Shown: positions 1 to 8,056 of the stretch, piece after piece | How the letters are laid out: each line of letters opens with the position of its first letter | How positions within the stretch are numbered: the first letter of the stretch is position 1 | Source: Streptomyces sp. PKU-EA00015 | GTDB taxonomy: Bacteria > Actinomycetota > Actinomycetes > Streptomycetales > Streptomycetaceae | Length of the DNA stretch: 64,000 nt | Assembly: GCF_013387495.1 (NCBI RefSeq) | Contig: NZ_JABZEE010000005.1 | Location: 62,001 to 126,000, forward strand | Direction of reading: 5' to 3' | Position numbers and translations under genes: made by a program | Notes under the pieces: model-generated | What the model was told of the DNA's origin: nothing | The model's database searches: none | The model's input: the letters and a program-made list of their open reading frames with translations, nothing else

Positions 1-498
1 GACCGTGACCGCGTCGGGGTCGCGGCGGTCCGTCACCACCGTGTGCAGACCTTCACCGCCGCCGCCCGGCACCCACTGCGAGCGGGTCGGGTGCTCCCAC
101 AGCGGCCTGATGAGCTCGAAGGTCTCGCCGCCGTCCTCGGAACGGAACAGCGCGGCGGGCTCGGTGCCCGCGTAGACCACGTCCGGTGCCGCGTCGGACG
201 CCGGGTGGAGCTGCCACACCCGCTCCAGCGAGGCGCCGGTGTCCTTGGGGAACTTCACCGCCGGCTTCTTCGGCTCGACCCAGGTCCTGCCGAGATCGTC
301 GGAGTGGAAGACGGACGGGCCCCAGTGCGCGCTGTCGCCGCCGACGAGCAGCCGCGGCACCGCTCTGCGCGTGTCGATGCCGACCGAGTAGACGGCCTGC
401 GCATTGAAGTGGGGGCCGTCGAACTCCCATGCACCGCCCCTCCTGCGGCCGATGAAGAGCCCTTTGCGAGTGCCTACGGTGAGCAGTACATCGGTCAT
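1..498 (-). CDS. BNR/Asp-box repeat (sialidase-like beta-propeller) protein, 3' end outside window
   Basis: The first 166 codons of a protein that continues past the left edge. It has no obvious signal peptide. Two Asp-boxes (S-x-D-x-G-x-T-W/F) are visible at residues 66-73 (SDDLGRTW) and 120-127 (SEDGGETF), the hallmark of the BNR/YVTN beta-propeller repeats found in sialidase-like and photosystem-assembly-like proteins. The start ATG is preceded by GGAGGG about ten bases away. Streptomyces often annotates such genes as WD40/YVTN/BNR-like or exo-alpha-sialidase. The repeats show the fold only, so substrate and activity are unknown. Confidence 0.75.
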   Translation of the reverse strand, partial: MTDVLLTVGTRKGLFIGRRRGGAWEFDGPHFNAQAVYSVGIDTRRAVPRLLVGGDSAHWGPSVFHSDDLGRTWVEPKKPAVKFPKDTGASLERVWQLHPASDAAPDVVYAGTEPAALFRSEDGGETFELIRPLWEHPTRSQWVPGGGGEGLHTVVTDRRDPDAVTV

Positions 499-668
499 GG
501 CCGATATCCCTCCAGGACGCCGTTGTCTCGGATACGGGCCAGTCTGCACCCGACCACTGACAACGTCCTGCGATGCGGTCCGTGCGCACGTCGGCCCGTG
601 ACAGCAGTACGGACCGGACCGGCCGGCGAAACTCATCGGTGCACGCGGGTGGACCCCGCGCACACACT

Positions 669-701
669 CCGGCCCCCCGGGAGAGATCTCCCGGGGGCCG
701 G
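669..701. terminator. Terminator hairpin downstream of the flavin oxidoreductase
   Basis: A nearly perfect inverted repeat: CCGGCCCCCCGGGAGA pairs with TCTCCCGGGGGCCGG, with one extra C. It lies 41 bp past the stop codon of the minus-strand flavin oxidoreductase and has no long U tract, as is usual for Streptomyces terminators. Confidence 0.7.
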
Positions 702-742
702 CGTCAAAGGCCCCGAGGGCGGTGTCCGCAAGGACGGACGGA

Positions 743-1834
743 TCAGACGGAGCGGTGGTACTGCTGCGGCACGTGGACCTCGGCGCCCAGCGTGCGGGCC
801 GCGTGCCGCGCCCACGACGGGTTGCGCAGCAGCTCGCGGCCGAGCAGCACGGCGTCCGCCTCGCCGTTGGAGAGGATCTTCTCGGCCTGCTCGGCCTCGG
901 TGATCAGACCGACCGCGGCGACCGGCAGCCCGGTCTCCGCCCTGACCCGCGCGGCGAAGGGCACCTGGTAGCCGGGGCCGGCGGGGATGCGGACGCGCGC
1001 GGCATTGCCGCCGGAGGAGACGTCGAGCAGGTCGACGCCGTGCTCCTTGAGGAGAGCGGCGAGGCGGACGGTGTCGTCGACCGTCCAGCCGTGCTCCTCC
1101 AGCCAGTCGGTGGCCGAGATGCGGAAGAAGAGGGGCAGTTCCTCCGGCCACACCGCGCGCACGGCGTCGACGACCTCGAGCGCGAAGCGGACCCGGTTGT
1201 CGAAGGAGCCGCCGTACTCGTCGGTGCGGCGGTTGCTGTGCGGCGAGAGGAACTCGCCGATCAGGTAGCCGTGCGCGCCGTGGACCTCGGCGATCTCGAA
1301 CCCGGCGTCGAGCGCGCGGCGGGCCGCGTCCGCGAACTGGCCGACGATCTCGGCGATGCCTTCCCGCGTCAGCTCGTCGGGCACGGGGTGCCCGTCGTCG
1401 AAGGGGACCGGGCTGGGGCCGAGCGGCTGCCAGCCGTGCTCGTCGGCTCCGAGCGGCGCGCCGCCCTTCCAGGGCCGGTCGGTCGAGGCCTTGCGGCCGG
1501 CATGGGCGAGCTGGACGCCCGGAACGGTGTTCTGGCTCTTGAGGAAGCGGGTGATGCGCCGGAACGCCGCCACCTGCGTGTCGTTCCAGATGCCGAGGTC
1601 CGCGGGGCTGATCCGGCCCTCGGGGCTGACCGCGGTCGCCTCGACGAGGATCAGGCCGGTGCCGCCGGCGGCGCGCGCCGCGTAGTGGGTGAGGTGCCAG
1701 TCGCCCGCGACGCCCGCGTTCGGGCCGAAGACCTCCGCGCTGTACTGGCACATCGGCGCCATCCAGGCGCGGTTGGGGATGGTCAGCGAGCGCAGGGTGT
1801 AGGGCTGGAACAGCGAGCTCACAGGGGACTCCAT
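743..1834 (-). CDS. NADH:flavin oxidoreductase, Old Yellow Enzyme family (YqjM-like)
   Basis: A 363-aa flavoprotein of the OYE family, expected to bind FMN and reduce activated C=C bonds with NAD(P)H. The N-terminus contains MAPMCQYS with Cys29, the redox-modulating cysteine of the thermophilic-like/YqjM class. LAHAGRK, AEVHGAHGYL and the SPHSNRRTDEYGG segment are standard OYE barrel motifs. A longer reading frame to 1903 exists, but the family N-terminus fits the ATG at 1834. The gene is divergent from an ArsR-type regulator, with two palindromes between them, so that regulator probably controls it. Physiological substrate unknown. Confidence 0.9.
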   Translation of the reverse strand: MESPVSSLFQPYTLRSLTIPNRAWMAPMCQYSAEVFGPNAGVAGDWHLTHYAARAAGGTGLILVEATAVSPEGRISPADLGIWNDTQVAAFRRITRFLKSQNTVPGVQLAHAGRKASTDRPWKGGAPLGADEHGWQPLGPSPVPFDDGHPVPDELTREGIAEIVGQFADAARRALDAGFEIAEVHGAHGYLIGEFLSPHSNRRTDEYGGSFDNRVRFALEVVDAVRAVWPEELPLFFRISATDWLEEHGWTVDDTVRLAALLKEHGVDLLDVSSGGNAARVRIPAGPGYQVPFAARVRAETGLPVAAVGLITEAEQAEKILSNGEADAVLLGRELLRNPSWARHAARTLGAEVHVPQQYHRSV

Positions 1835-1891
1835 TTCAGACAGGACGGAACCGGGGCACGGAATCGAGGGGCGGGACCCCGTCACGCTTCG

Positions 1892-1941
1892 TACGATACC
1901 CATCGTAGTACGGGAAGTGTCAAACTACGATACCTCTCGTA
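1892..1941. promoter_or_regulatory. Paired ArsR-type operators between oxidoreductase and regulator
   Basis: Two similar inverted repeats lie in the divergent promoter region: TACGAT-accc-ATCGTA at 1892-1907 and TACGA-tacctc-TCGTA at 1926-1941. Both share the TACGATACC core, as expected for two sites of one dimeric regulator controlling both genes. Confidence 0.65.
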
Positions 1942-2026
1942 CAATGGAGTCCGGGGTGAGCCGCAGCGGCCGCGCCCCCTGCCGTACGAAGCCCACCGGA
2001 CGAACCCCGGACGAAGCGGAGCCACC

Positions 2027-2377
2027 GTGACCAGCGTGAGCAGCGCCCGAGTTCTCGATCACCCCGCGCGGGACGAGATCCGGCTGGAGAACGTGCTCCA
2101 CGCACTCTCCGACCCCATGCGCATGCGGGTGGTCCGGGCGCTGGCGACCACCCACGACGAGCTCTCCTGTTCGTACTTCGACCTGCCCGTCACCAAGTCG
2201 ACGACCACGCACCACTTCCGGGTGCTGCGCGAGAGCGGCGTGATCCAGCAGGTCTACCGCGGCACCGCCAAGCTCAACTGCCTGCGCCGGGACGACCTGG
2301 AGGCCCTTTTCCCGGGTCTGCTCGACAGCGTGCTCGCCGCGGCCGAGGGCCAGGACGAACGCCTCGGCGCACGCTGA
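2027..2377 (+). CDS. ArsR-family winged-helix transcriptional regulator
   Basis: A 116-aa single-domain regulator starting at GTG 2027, with GCGGAG upstream. The helix-turn-helix covers the LENVLHALSDPMRMRVVRAL segment through VTKSTTTHHFRVLRESGVI, a classical ArsR recognition helix. No CxC metal-binding motif is visible, so the effector is probably not a metal. A much longer in-frame extension toward 722 runs antisense through the oxidoreductase and is rejected. The likely target is the divergent oxidoreductase through the TACGAT palindromes. OYE/ArsR pairs of this kind usually respond to electrophiles or xenobiotics, but that is inference. Confidence 0.85.
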   Translation: MTSVSSARVLDHPARDEIRLENVLHALSDPMRMRVVRALATTHDELSCSYFDLPVTKSTTTHHFRVLRESGVIQQVYRGTAKLNCLRRDDLEALFPGLLDSVLAAAEGQDERLGAR

Positions 2378-2504
2378 GCGGCAGGGCCCCGGCGGGCCCG
2401 ACGGCCGCCGCCCGGCCTTCAGCGGCACCCCGTGACACGCCGGCGTGGCCCGGGGCAGGCGGCACCGCCTGCCGCCGACTGGGCCGACGGCGCCCCGTGC
2501 CGCC

Positions 2505-3851
2505 TCAGTCCGCCCCGTCCGCGGCTGTCAGCAGGCCCTGCCAGTCCGCGATCTTGACCGAGCGGCGACCCAGCGTGCGGCCCAGTGCCTCCTCGGCCGA
2601 CTCGATGGCCAGCCAGCCCGGCCAGGCGACCGGACGGTGCCCGGCCGCGCGCAGCTCCGCGACCGGATCGGCCGCGACCGGCCTGGCGGCCAGGCGCGCC
2701 GCGTCCTCCAGCAGCGAGGTGACGGTCTCCTTGGCGCACGGCCGGTTCGTGCCGATGACGCCCGTCGGTCCCCGCTTGATCCACCCCGCCACGTACTCGC
2801 CGGGAGAGGGCACGCCGCCCCTGAGCACGCGCCCGGCCGCGTTCGGCACGATGCCGCGATCCGTGTCGAACGGGAGGCCGTCCGTCGGCACACCCCGGTA
2901 GCCCACCGCCCGCAGCACCAGCTGCGCCTCGATGTCCTCGTACGCGCCCGTGCCCCGCACCCCGCCCCGCCCGTCGGGCGCCGTGCGCTCGAAGCGGACC
3001 CCCGCGGCCCGCCCGCCGCGCTCCAGCACCTCGACCGGGCGCAGGAAGAACCGCACATGGATCCGCCGGGCCCTGCCCGTGGGACGCCGGTCGGCCCATT
3101 CCCGTACGACCATGAGGTTGCGGCGGACGACGGCGGGCACGGCCTCGGGATCGGCGTACGCCGTCTCCAGGGCGAGGTCCGCCGGCTCGACCAGCACGTC
3201 GGCCCCGGGGAGCGCGCCCAGTTCCCGCAGCTCCTTGGTGGTGAACTTCGCGCCGGACGGACCGCGCCTGCCCACCATGTGCACCTCGCGCACACCGCTC
3301 GCCGCAAGCGCCTCGAGCGCCGGCTCGGGCACGTCCGTGGGCCGCAGTTCGTCCGCGCCCCGGGCGAGGATGCGGGCCACGTCGACGGCCACGTTGCCGA
3401 CCCCGATCACGACGGCCGACGGCCCGCCGAGCGGGAATCCGCCGGTCACCGCGTCGGGGTGGGCGCTGTACCAGGAGACGAAGTCGGTGGCGGAGTGACT
3501 GCCGGGCAGGTCCTCACCGGGAATGCCGAGTCTGCGGTCCCGCGCCGCCCCCACGCAGTAGACGACGGCGTGGTACAGCTCCAGGAGCCGCGCCGGCGTC
3601 AGGCCGTGCGCCCCGACCTCGATGTTGCCGAGGAAGTCGATGCGCTCGTCCTCCAGCACGGACCGCAGGTTGTTCTGCAGCGACTTGATCTTCTCGTGGT
3701 CGGGGGCGACCCCGTAGCGCACGAGTCCGTACGGGCAGGGAAGACGGTCCAGGATGTGCACCCGGACGTCGGGCACGACGGACTGCTGGACGAGGGACTG
3801 CGCGGCGTAGACCCCGCTGGGGCCCGATCCGACGACGGCGACACGAAGCAC
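2505..3851 (-). CDS. FAD-dependent ferredoxin--NADP(+) reductase (FprA/adrenodoxin-reductase type)
   Basis: A 448-aa flavoprotein of the FprA class, transferring electrons between NADPH and ferredoxins that serve cytochrome P450s and similar enzymes. The N-terminus RVAVVGSGPSGVYAA is a dinucleotide-binding GxGxxG for FAD. CPYGLVRYGVAPDHEKIK is the family signature, VVIGVGNVAVDVARIL is the NADP site, and GWIKRGPTGVIGTNR is the C-terminal conserved block. GTG 3851 is chosen because AAGGAG lies seven bases upstream. The upstream ATG at 3884 would place that Shine-Dalgarno inside the gene. No ferredoxin or P450 gene is adjacent. Confidence 0.92.
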   Translation of the reverse strand: MLRVAVVGSGPSGVYAAQSLVQQSVVPDVRVHILDRLPCPYGLVRYGVAPDHEKIKSLQNNLRSVLEDERIDFLGNIEVGAHGLTPARLLELYHAVVYCVGAARDRRLGIPGEDLPGSHSATDFVSWYSAHPDAVTGGFPLGGPSAVVIGVGNVAVDVARILARGADELRPTDVPEPALEALAASGVREVHMVGRRGPSGAKFTTKELRELGALPGADVLVEPADLALETAYADPEAVPAVVRRNLMVVREWADRRPTGRARRIHVRFFLRPVEVLERGGRAAGVRFERTAPDGRGGVRGTGAYEDIEAQLVLRAVGYRGVPTDGLPFDTDRGIVPNAAGRVLRGGVPSPGEYVAGWIKRGPTGVIGTNRPCAKETVTSLLEDAARLAARPVAADPVAELRAAGHRPVAWPGWLAIESAEEALGRTLGRRSVKIADWQGLLTAADGAD

Positions 3852-3950
3852 GACTGCGCTCCTTCCCGCAGGGGATTCCAGCATCGCACCCGTGTGCGCG
3901 ACTGGGGAGCCTCCCGGCCGAGTGTCGTCGCGGCGCCGCGCCGCGGCAGC

Positions 3951-4613
3951 TCACAGCGCTCGCATCCGGCCGATCTCGCTCGTCTGCTGCGCGATCACGT
4001 CGTTCGCCATCTCCTCCACCGCGACGTTGTTGCCGTTCGACAGGACATCGGCCGCCATGGTGAGCGCCCCCTGGTGGTGGGTGATCATCAGCCTGAGGAA
4101 GAGCTCGTCGAAGGCCGTCCCCTCGGCATGGCGCAGCCGGTCCAGCTGGGCGTCGGTGGCCATACCCGGCATGGAGGCGTGGTCGTGCTCGTGGGCGCCT
4201 GCCGAGTCCCCACCGTGCGTCTCCAGCCACGCCCGCATCGCCCCCACCTCGGGCTCCTGCGCGGCGGCGATGCGGCCGGCGAGCCGCTCGATGCGCTGGG
4301 AGCCCGCTCGGCCCTCGGCCAGCGAGGTCATCTCCAGTGCCTGCTCGTGGTGCTTGATCATCATGTGTGCATAGCGGAAGTCGGCGGCGTTGGGACTGTC
4401 GTCCGGCACGGCCTTCGCGGCCTCCTCGGCGGACAGGGTCTTCGCCGGCTCTCCCGGCTTCCCGGGCGCGACGACCGGCGCTCCCTTGTCCGCGCCCGCC
4501 TCGGCGCGGGTGCCGGAGTCCGCGTCGCAGGCCGCGAGGACGAGCGCGGCGGCGGCAACCGCCGCGGCCCTGAACGAGGTTCGAGTGCGCGCGGATCTGC
4601 GGGGATTCAACAC
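3951..4613 (-). CDS. DUF305 lipoprotein
   Basis: A 220-aa lipoprotein starting at GTG 4613, with AGGAGG five bases upstream. The signal peptide ends in a lipobox LAAC at Cys29. Two DUF305 metal-like motifs follow: YAHMMIKHHEQALEM and LMITHHQGALTM, both His- and Met-rich as in copper-associated DUF305 proteins, plus a His-rich HEHDHASMPGM stretch. It would sit on the outer face of the membrane. It is divergent from the LVIVD-repeat gene, and the His/Met pairs suggest metal (perhaps copper) binding, which is unproven here. A longer minus frame to 6650 runs antisense through that neighbour and is rejected. Confidence 0.88.
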   Translation of the reverse strand: MLNPRRSARTRTSFRAAAVAAAALVLAACDADSGTRAEAGADKGAPVVAPGKPGEPAKTLSAEEAAKAVPDDSPNAADFRYAHMMIKHHEQALEMTSLAEGRAGSQRIERLAGRIAAAQEPEVGAMRAWLETHGGDSAGAHEHDHASMPGMATDAQLDRLRHAEGTAFDELFLRLMITHHQGALTMAADVLSNGNNVAVEEMANDVIAQQTSEIGRMRAL

Positions 4614-4790
4614 GGCGACCTCCTGGGGCACTTGGGGTGTTCGAGGAGCGTACTTGCGTGGACGCGCGGCGAGTCGATCAAAATCCTTCATGACATGTCT
4701 GTTGCCATCTGTTGAGATGTGCATGCAAAGGAAGATACTGCCGGGGTCCGTGAACCGTTCCGCCAAGAACTGGCGACAAGGGAGGACGCA

Positions 4791-6311
4791 GTGACCCCGT
4801 TGCACACCACCGGAGTGCGGCGCAGACGTCTCGGCGCGGCGGCGGCCGCCGCCGGTCTGCTGACCGCGCTGCTGACCGCGGGACCGGCCGTCGCGATCCC
4901 CGACCCGGGAGACGCTCCGGCCGGGGGCAAGGTCTCGTCGAGCCAGGCGGCCGGGACCCGGTCCGCCATCGCGAGCGGTGAGATCCCCGGTGTGGACGAG
5001 ATCGTCCACAGCGACAACATCGAGCACGTGAGCAACATCCCCAAGGACGCGATCAAGGGGACCAACTCGGACCTCGCGTTCCAGGGCTCGTATGCCTTCG
5101 CCGGCAACTACGACGGATTCCGCATCTTCGACATCAGCGACCCCAGGTCGCCGAAGTCCGTGGCCCAGGTGCTGTGTCCCGGATCGCAGAACGACATCAG
5201 CGTCTCCGGTGATCTGCTCTTCCTGTCCACCGACTCCTCGCGCAGCGACAACTCCTGCAACAGCACCTCGCAGCCGGCCACGGAGAAGTCGTCGTGGGAG
5301 GGCATGAAGATCTTCGACATCAGCGACAAGCGCAACCCGAAGTACGTCGCCGCCGTCGAGACCGCCTGCGGCTCGCACACCCACACCCTCGTTCCCGAGC
5401 GCAGGAACGTCTACGTCTACGTGTCGTCCTACGCGCCGAACGCCGCGTTCCCCGACTGCCGGCCGCCGCACGACGGCATCTCCGTCATCAAGGTGCCCCG
5501 CAAGGCTCCCGAGCAGGCAGCCGTCGTGAACTTCCCCGTGCTGTTCCCCGGTGAGGGCCCCGACGGGGGCGGCAATCCGGGCGGGCCCACCAACCCGGGC
5601 GTCTCCAAGACCACCGGCTGCCACGACATCACCGTGCTGCCTGCCAAGGACCTCGCCGCCGGCGCCTGCATGGGCGACGGCATCCTGTTCGACATCGAGG
5701 ACCCGCAGAACCCGAGGGTCATCGACCGTGTCCAGGACAACGTGAACTTCTCCTTCTGGCACTCGGCCACCTTCAACCAGAAGGCGAACAGGGTCGTCTT
5801 CGCCGACGAGCTGGGCGGCGGCGTAGCGGCCACCTGCAACACCCGGGTCGGCCCGAACCGCGGCGCCGACGGCATCTACGACATCACCGGCAAGGGCGAC
5901 GGGCGCAAGCTGGTCTTCCGCAGCTACTTCAAGATCGACCGCCACCAGGCCGACACCGAGAACTGCGTGGCGCACAACGCCTCGCTGATCCCGGTCAAGG
6001 GCCGCGACATCATGGTCCAGGCCTGGTACCAGGGCGGCGTCTCGGTGGTGGACTTCACCGACGCCGACCGGGCCGAGGAGATCGCGTACTTCGAGCGCGG
6101 CCCGGTCAGCACGGGCAACCTCGTCGTCGCCGGCTCCTGGTCGGCGTACTACTACAACGGCTACATCTACTCCAACGACATGGCCAAGGGCCTCGACGTC
6201 CTGAGGATCGACGACCGGCGCACCGACGCCGGCGCGCGGGTGCGGATGCACGAGCTCAACGTGCAGACGCAGCCGGACTACTTCGAGGACTTCGAGAGCT
6301 CCGACGACTGA
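4791..6311 (+). CDS. Secreted LVIVD-repeat beta-propeller protein
   Basis: A 506-aa exported protein. GTG 4791 has GGGAGG upstream and is followed by RRRR and a long Ala-rich hydrophobic stretch ending near AVA, a clear signal peptide. LVIVD-type blades recur: GFRIFDISDPRSPKSVAQV, MKIFDISDKRNPKYVAAV and ILFDIEDPQNPRVIDRV. The family folds as an extracellular beta-propeller of unknown function. It is divergent from the DUF305 lipoprotein, suggesting the two work together outside the cell. Its last 34 bp overlap the end of the convergent TetR gene. Confidence 0.88.
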   Translation: MTPLHTTGVRRRRLGAAAAAAGLLTALLTAGPAVAIPDPGDAPAGGKVSSSQAAGTRSAIASGEIPGVDEIVHSDNIEHVSNIPKDAIKGTNSDLAFQGSYAFAGNYDGFRIFDISDPRSPKSVAQVLCPGSQNDISVSGDLLFLSTDSSRSDNSCNSTSQPATEKSSWEGMKIFDISDKRNPKYVAAVETACGSHTHTLVPERRNVYVYVSSYAPNAAFPDCRPPHDGISVIKVPRKAPEQAAVVNFPVLFPGEGPDGGGNPGGPTNPGVSKTTGCHDITVLPAKDLAAGACMGDGILFDIEDPQNPRVIDRVQDNVNFSFWHSATFNQKANRVVFADELGGGVAATCNTRVGPNRGADGIYDITGKGDGRKLVFRSYFKIDRHQADTENCVAHNASLIPVKGRDIMVQAWYQGGVSVVDFTDADRAEEIAYFERGPVSTGNLVVAGSWSAYYYNGYIYSNDMAKGLDVLRIDDRRTDAGARVRMHELNVQTQPDYFEDFESSDD

Positions 6312-6949
6312 CCCGGGACGGCCGGGGCAGGACGAGACGTTCCGCCGGGTCCGCGCGGGCCCGGCGGAACGCCGAGCTCCCAGTCCAGCCCGTAGCGCTG
6401 GAACAGCTCGGCGCGCAGCCGTGCGAGAGGCATGGGCGCGCCCGGCAGCAGCACGGCGAACACCGCGCCCATCAGCAGGGCGCGCAGCAGCGGATAGTCG
6501 GTGTCCACGTCCGTGGAGCCGTACCGTTCCACCGTGTCGCGCAGCAGGGCGGCGAGCCGCTGCTGCTCGGGGCACTGCACGAACCCCTCGGCCTGCAGGA
6601 TCCCCGCCATGTGCGTACGCATCAGCCTCGGATGCTCGACCGCGAGACACAGGATCGCGTCGACGGCGCGCGCCAGGCGCTCCTGCCCGTCCTCGGTGCG
6701 CGGCTCGCGTTCGAGCGCGGTCTCCAGCGTGCGGTGCATGAGCCGGTGCACCGCGGACTGCAGCAGCTGCTGCTTGCCGGGGAAGTAGTACGAGACGAGA
6801 CCGCGGGCCGAGCCCGCCCGGTCGGCGATGTCGCCGAGCGTCGTCGCCTCGAATCCTCGCTCGTCGACCAGCTCCACCGTCGCCTGCAGCAGCCGCTCGC
6901 GCGAACGCCGACGAAGTTCTTCATTGACCTCTGCGCTCCGCGGGGACAT
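6278..6949 (-). CDS. TetR/AcrR-family transcriptional regulator
   Basis: A 223-aa regulator. ATG 6949 follows AGGAGT at good spacing; an in-frame codon at 6982 lacks this. The HTH is RERLLQATVELVDERGFEAT through IADRAGSARGLVSYYFPGK, typical TetR with the conserved YYFPGK. The C-terminus is a variable ligand-binding domain ending in a Pro/Gly/Ser-rich tail. A TGGCTCGGAGCCA palindrome sits about 20 bp upstream of the start and suggests autoregulation. The stop codon lies inside the 3' end of the convergent LVIVD gene. Ligand unknown. Confidence 0.85.
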   Translation of the reverse strand: MSPRSAEVNEELRRRSRERLLQATVELVDERGFEATTLGDIADRAGSARGLVSYYFPGKQQLLQSAVHRLMHRTLETALEREPRTEDGQERLARAVDAILCLAVEHPRLMRTHMAGILQAEGFVQCPEQQRLAALLRDTVERYGSTDVDTDYPLLRALLMGAVFAVLLPGAPMPLARLRAELFQRYGLDWELGVPPGPRGPGGTSRPAPAVPGQSSELSKSSK

Positions 6950-6968
6950 CCTGGACTCCTGCGTTGAC

Positions 6969-6981
6969 TGGCTCGGAGCCA
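6969..6981. promoter_or_regulatory. Candidate TetR operator
   Basis: A perfect 13-bp palindrome TGGCTC-G-GAGCCA, centred about 26 bp upstream of the TetR ATG at 6949 and beside a TATATT-like -10 on the minus strand. Confidence 0.45.
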
Positions 6982-7153
6982 ATATACTCAGCGCGTCCCG
7001 CCTCCAGGCCCAGCGGGGGCTGGTCGGCGGGTGTGGTGCCTGGACCGGGCGACGCGGGGGATCGTCCGGTCCGGGTGGCTCTTCGCCCGGTTCTGTCGGC
7101 TGTCTTCAGTGTGCTCCGCTCGCGTCGCCGACCGGGTGGCCCGGCCGCCCGGC

Positions 7154-7322
7154 GGTCCCGGCCGACCAGCTCGAGCACCGGGCGCGGCCCGTCGGGCCGC
7201 TCGTCCACCGGCAGGTGGTCCACGAAGCGCACCGCGCACCCGACGGCCGCGGCGCCGCCGTCGGCCTGCGGGCGGTCGCCCACCCTCAGGGCGTCGTGCG
7301 GGTCCCGGCCGAGCGCCTCCGG
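7154..7322 (-). pseudogene. C-terminal remnant of a HAD-family hydrolase
   Basis: In one minus-strand frame immediately after the PAP2 stop codon, the translation reads ALGRDPHDALRVGDRPQADG, followed by GAAAVGC, RFVDHLPVDERPD and PRPVLELVG. This matches the last 50 or so residues of HAD-like phosphatases, whose motif IV is a GDRPxxDG acidic loop. No start codon with a Shine-Dalgarno site and no nucleophile DxD portion are present. Upstream DNA is occupied by the PAP2 gene in another frame. I read it as a truncated relic; the alternative is a chance GC-rich frame. Confidence 0.45.
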
Positions 7323-7323
7323 T

Positions 7324-8022
7324 TCAGCGACGCCGCGACAGGACCGCCCTGTGGTACGAGACCGTCGTCAGGGTCACCACGGCCGCCCCCAGCAGCCATC
7401 CGGCGACCACGTCGGAGGGCCAGTGGACGCCCAGATACACGCGCGTGAGGCCCACACCGGCGACGCTCACGACGGCGAGCGCGACTCCCCACGCCCAGCC
7501 GGCCCCCGACGCTCCGTAGCGCCGGGCCAGCCACAGGAGCAGCCCGCAGGTGACCGCCGCCGTCATCGCGTGACCGGAGGGGAACGCCGCGTACTGCGCG
7601 GAGTCCACCGGGTCGGGCCATTGCGGACGTTCCCGGTCCGCCATCGCCTTCAGCGACTGCTGGACGGCCGCAGCCAGGGCGCTCGCGGCGGCCACCCACA
7701 CCGCGAGGAGCCGTTCGCCCCGCAGCCAGAGCCACACGGTCGCCGTGGCGGCCAGCAGGCGCATCGTCCACGGGTCCCACACCCAGTCCGTCAGCACCCG
7801 GTTGACGCGGGTGAGCCCCGGTTCGGCGACCGCGGTGCTGTGCAGCGCCTCCGCGACGTCGCGGTCGAAGGCGAGCAGCGGGGACCAGGGCAGGACGACT
7901 AACACGGTCAGCACGGCCGTCAGGGCCAGGCAGACCGTTCCCGTACGGGCCGCCGCGGTCATGCGCGGGGCCGGACGACGGGCCGGGGAGGGGGCCGGGG
8001 GCAGCGGGCGCGAGAGGGTCAT
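7324..8022 (-). CDS. PAP2-family integral membrane phosphatase
   Basis: A 232-aa polytopic membrane protein of the type-2 phosphatidic acid phosphatase superfamily. The three-part active site is complete: KAMADRERP (motif C1, K-x6-RP), PSGHAMT (C2) and SVAGVGLTRVYLGVHWPSDV (C3, SR-x5-H-x3-D-like). Several hydrophobic segments flank them. Probable substrates are lipid phosphates or undecaprenyl pyrophosphate, which cannot be separated from sequence alone. The stop codon abuts the HAD remnant. The M56 peptidase gene lies 34 bp upstream on the same strand, so they may be cotranscribed. Confidence 0.88.
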   Translation of the reverse strand: MTLSRPLPPAPSPARRPAPRMTAAARTGTVCLALTAVLTVLVVLPWSPLLAFDRDVAEALHSTAVAEPGLTRVNRVLTDWVWDPWTMRLLAATATVWLWLRGERLLAVWVAAASALAAAVQQSLKAMADRERPQWPDPVDSAQYAAFPSGHAMTAAVTCGLLLWLARRYGASGAGWAWGVALAVVSVAGVGLTRVYLGVHWPSDVVAGWLLGAAVVTLTTVSYHRAVLSRRR

Positions 8023-8056
8023 GCACCCGATCCTGGCCCCTTGACGTGCGGTCCGG

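Noticed and set aside
2445..4715. A 756-codon plus-strand frame
   Set aside because: Runs antisense to the ferredoxin reductase and DUF305 genes, has a strange Arg/Gly/Ala composition and no recognisable domain.
3951..6650. A very long minus-strand frame (about 900 codons) across the LVIVD gene
   Set aside because: It is antisense to a clear secreted protein; only its last ~220 codons are real (the DUF305 gene). High GC makes long antisense frames common here.
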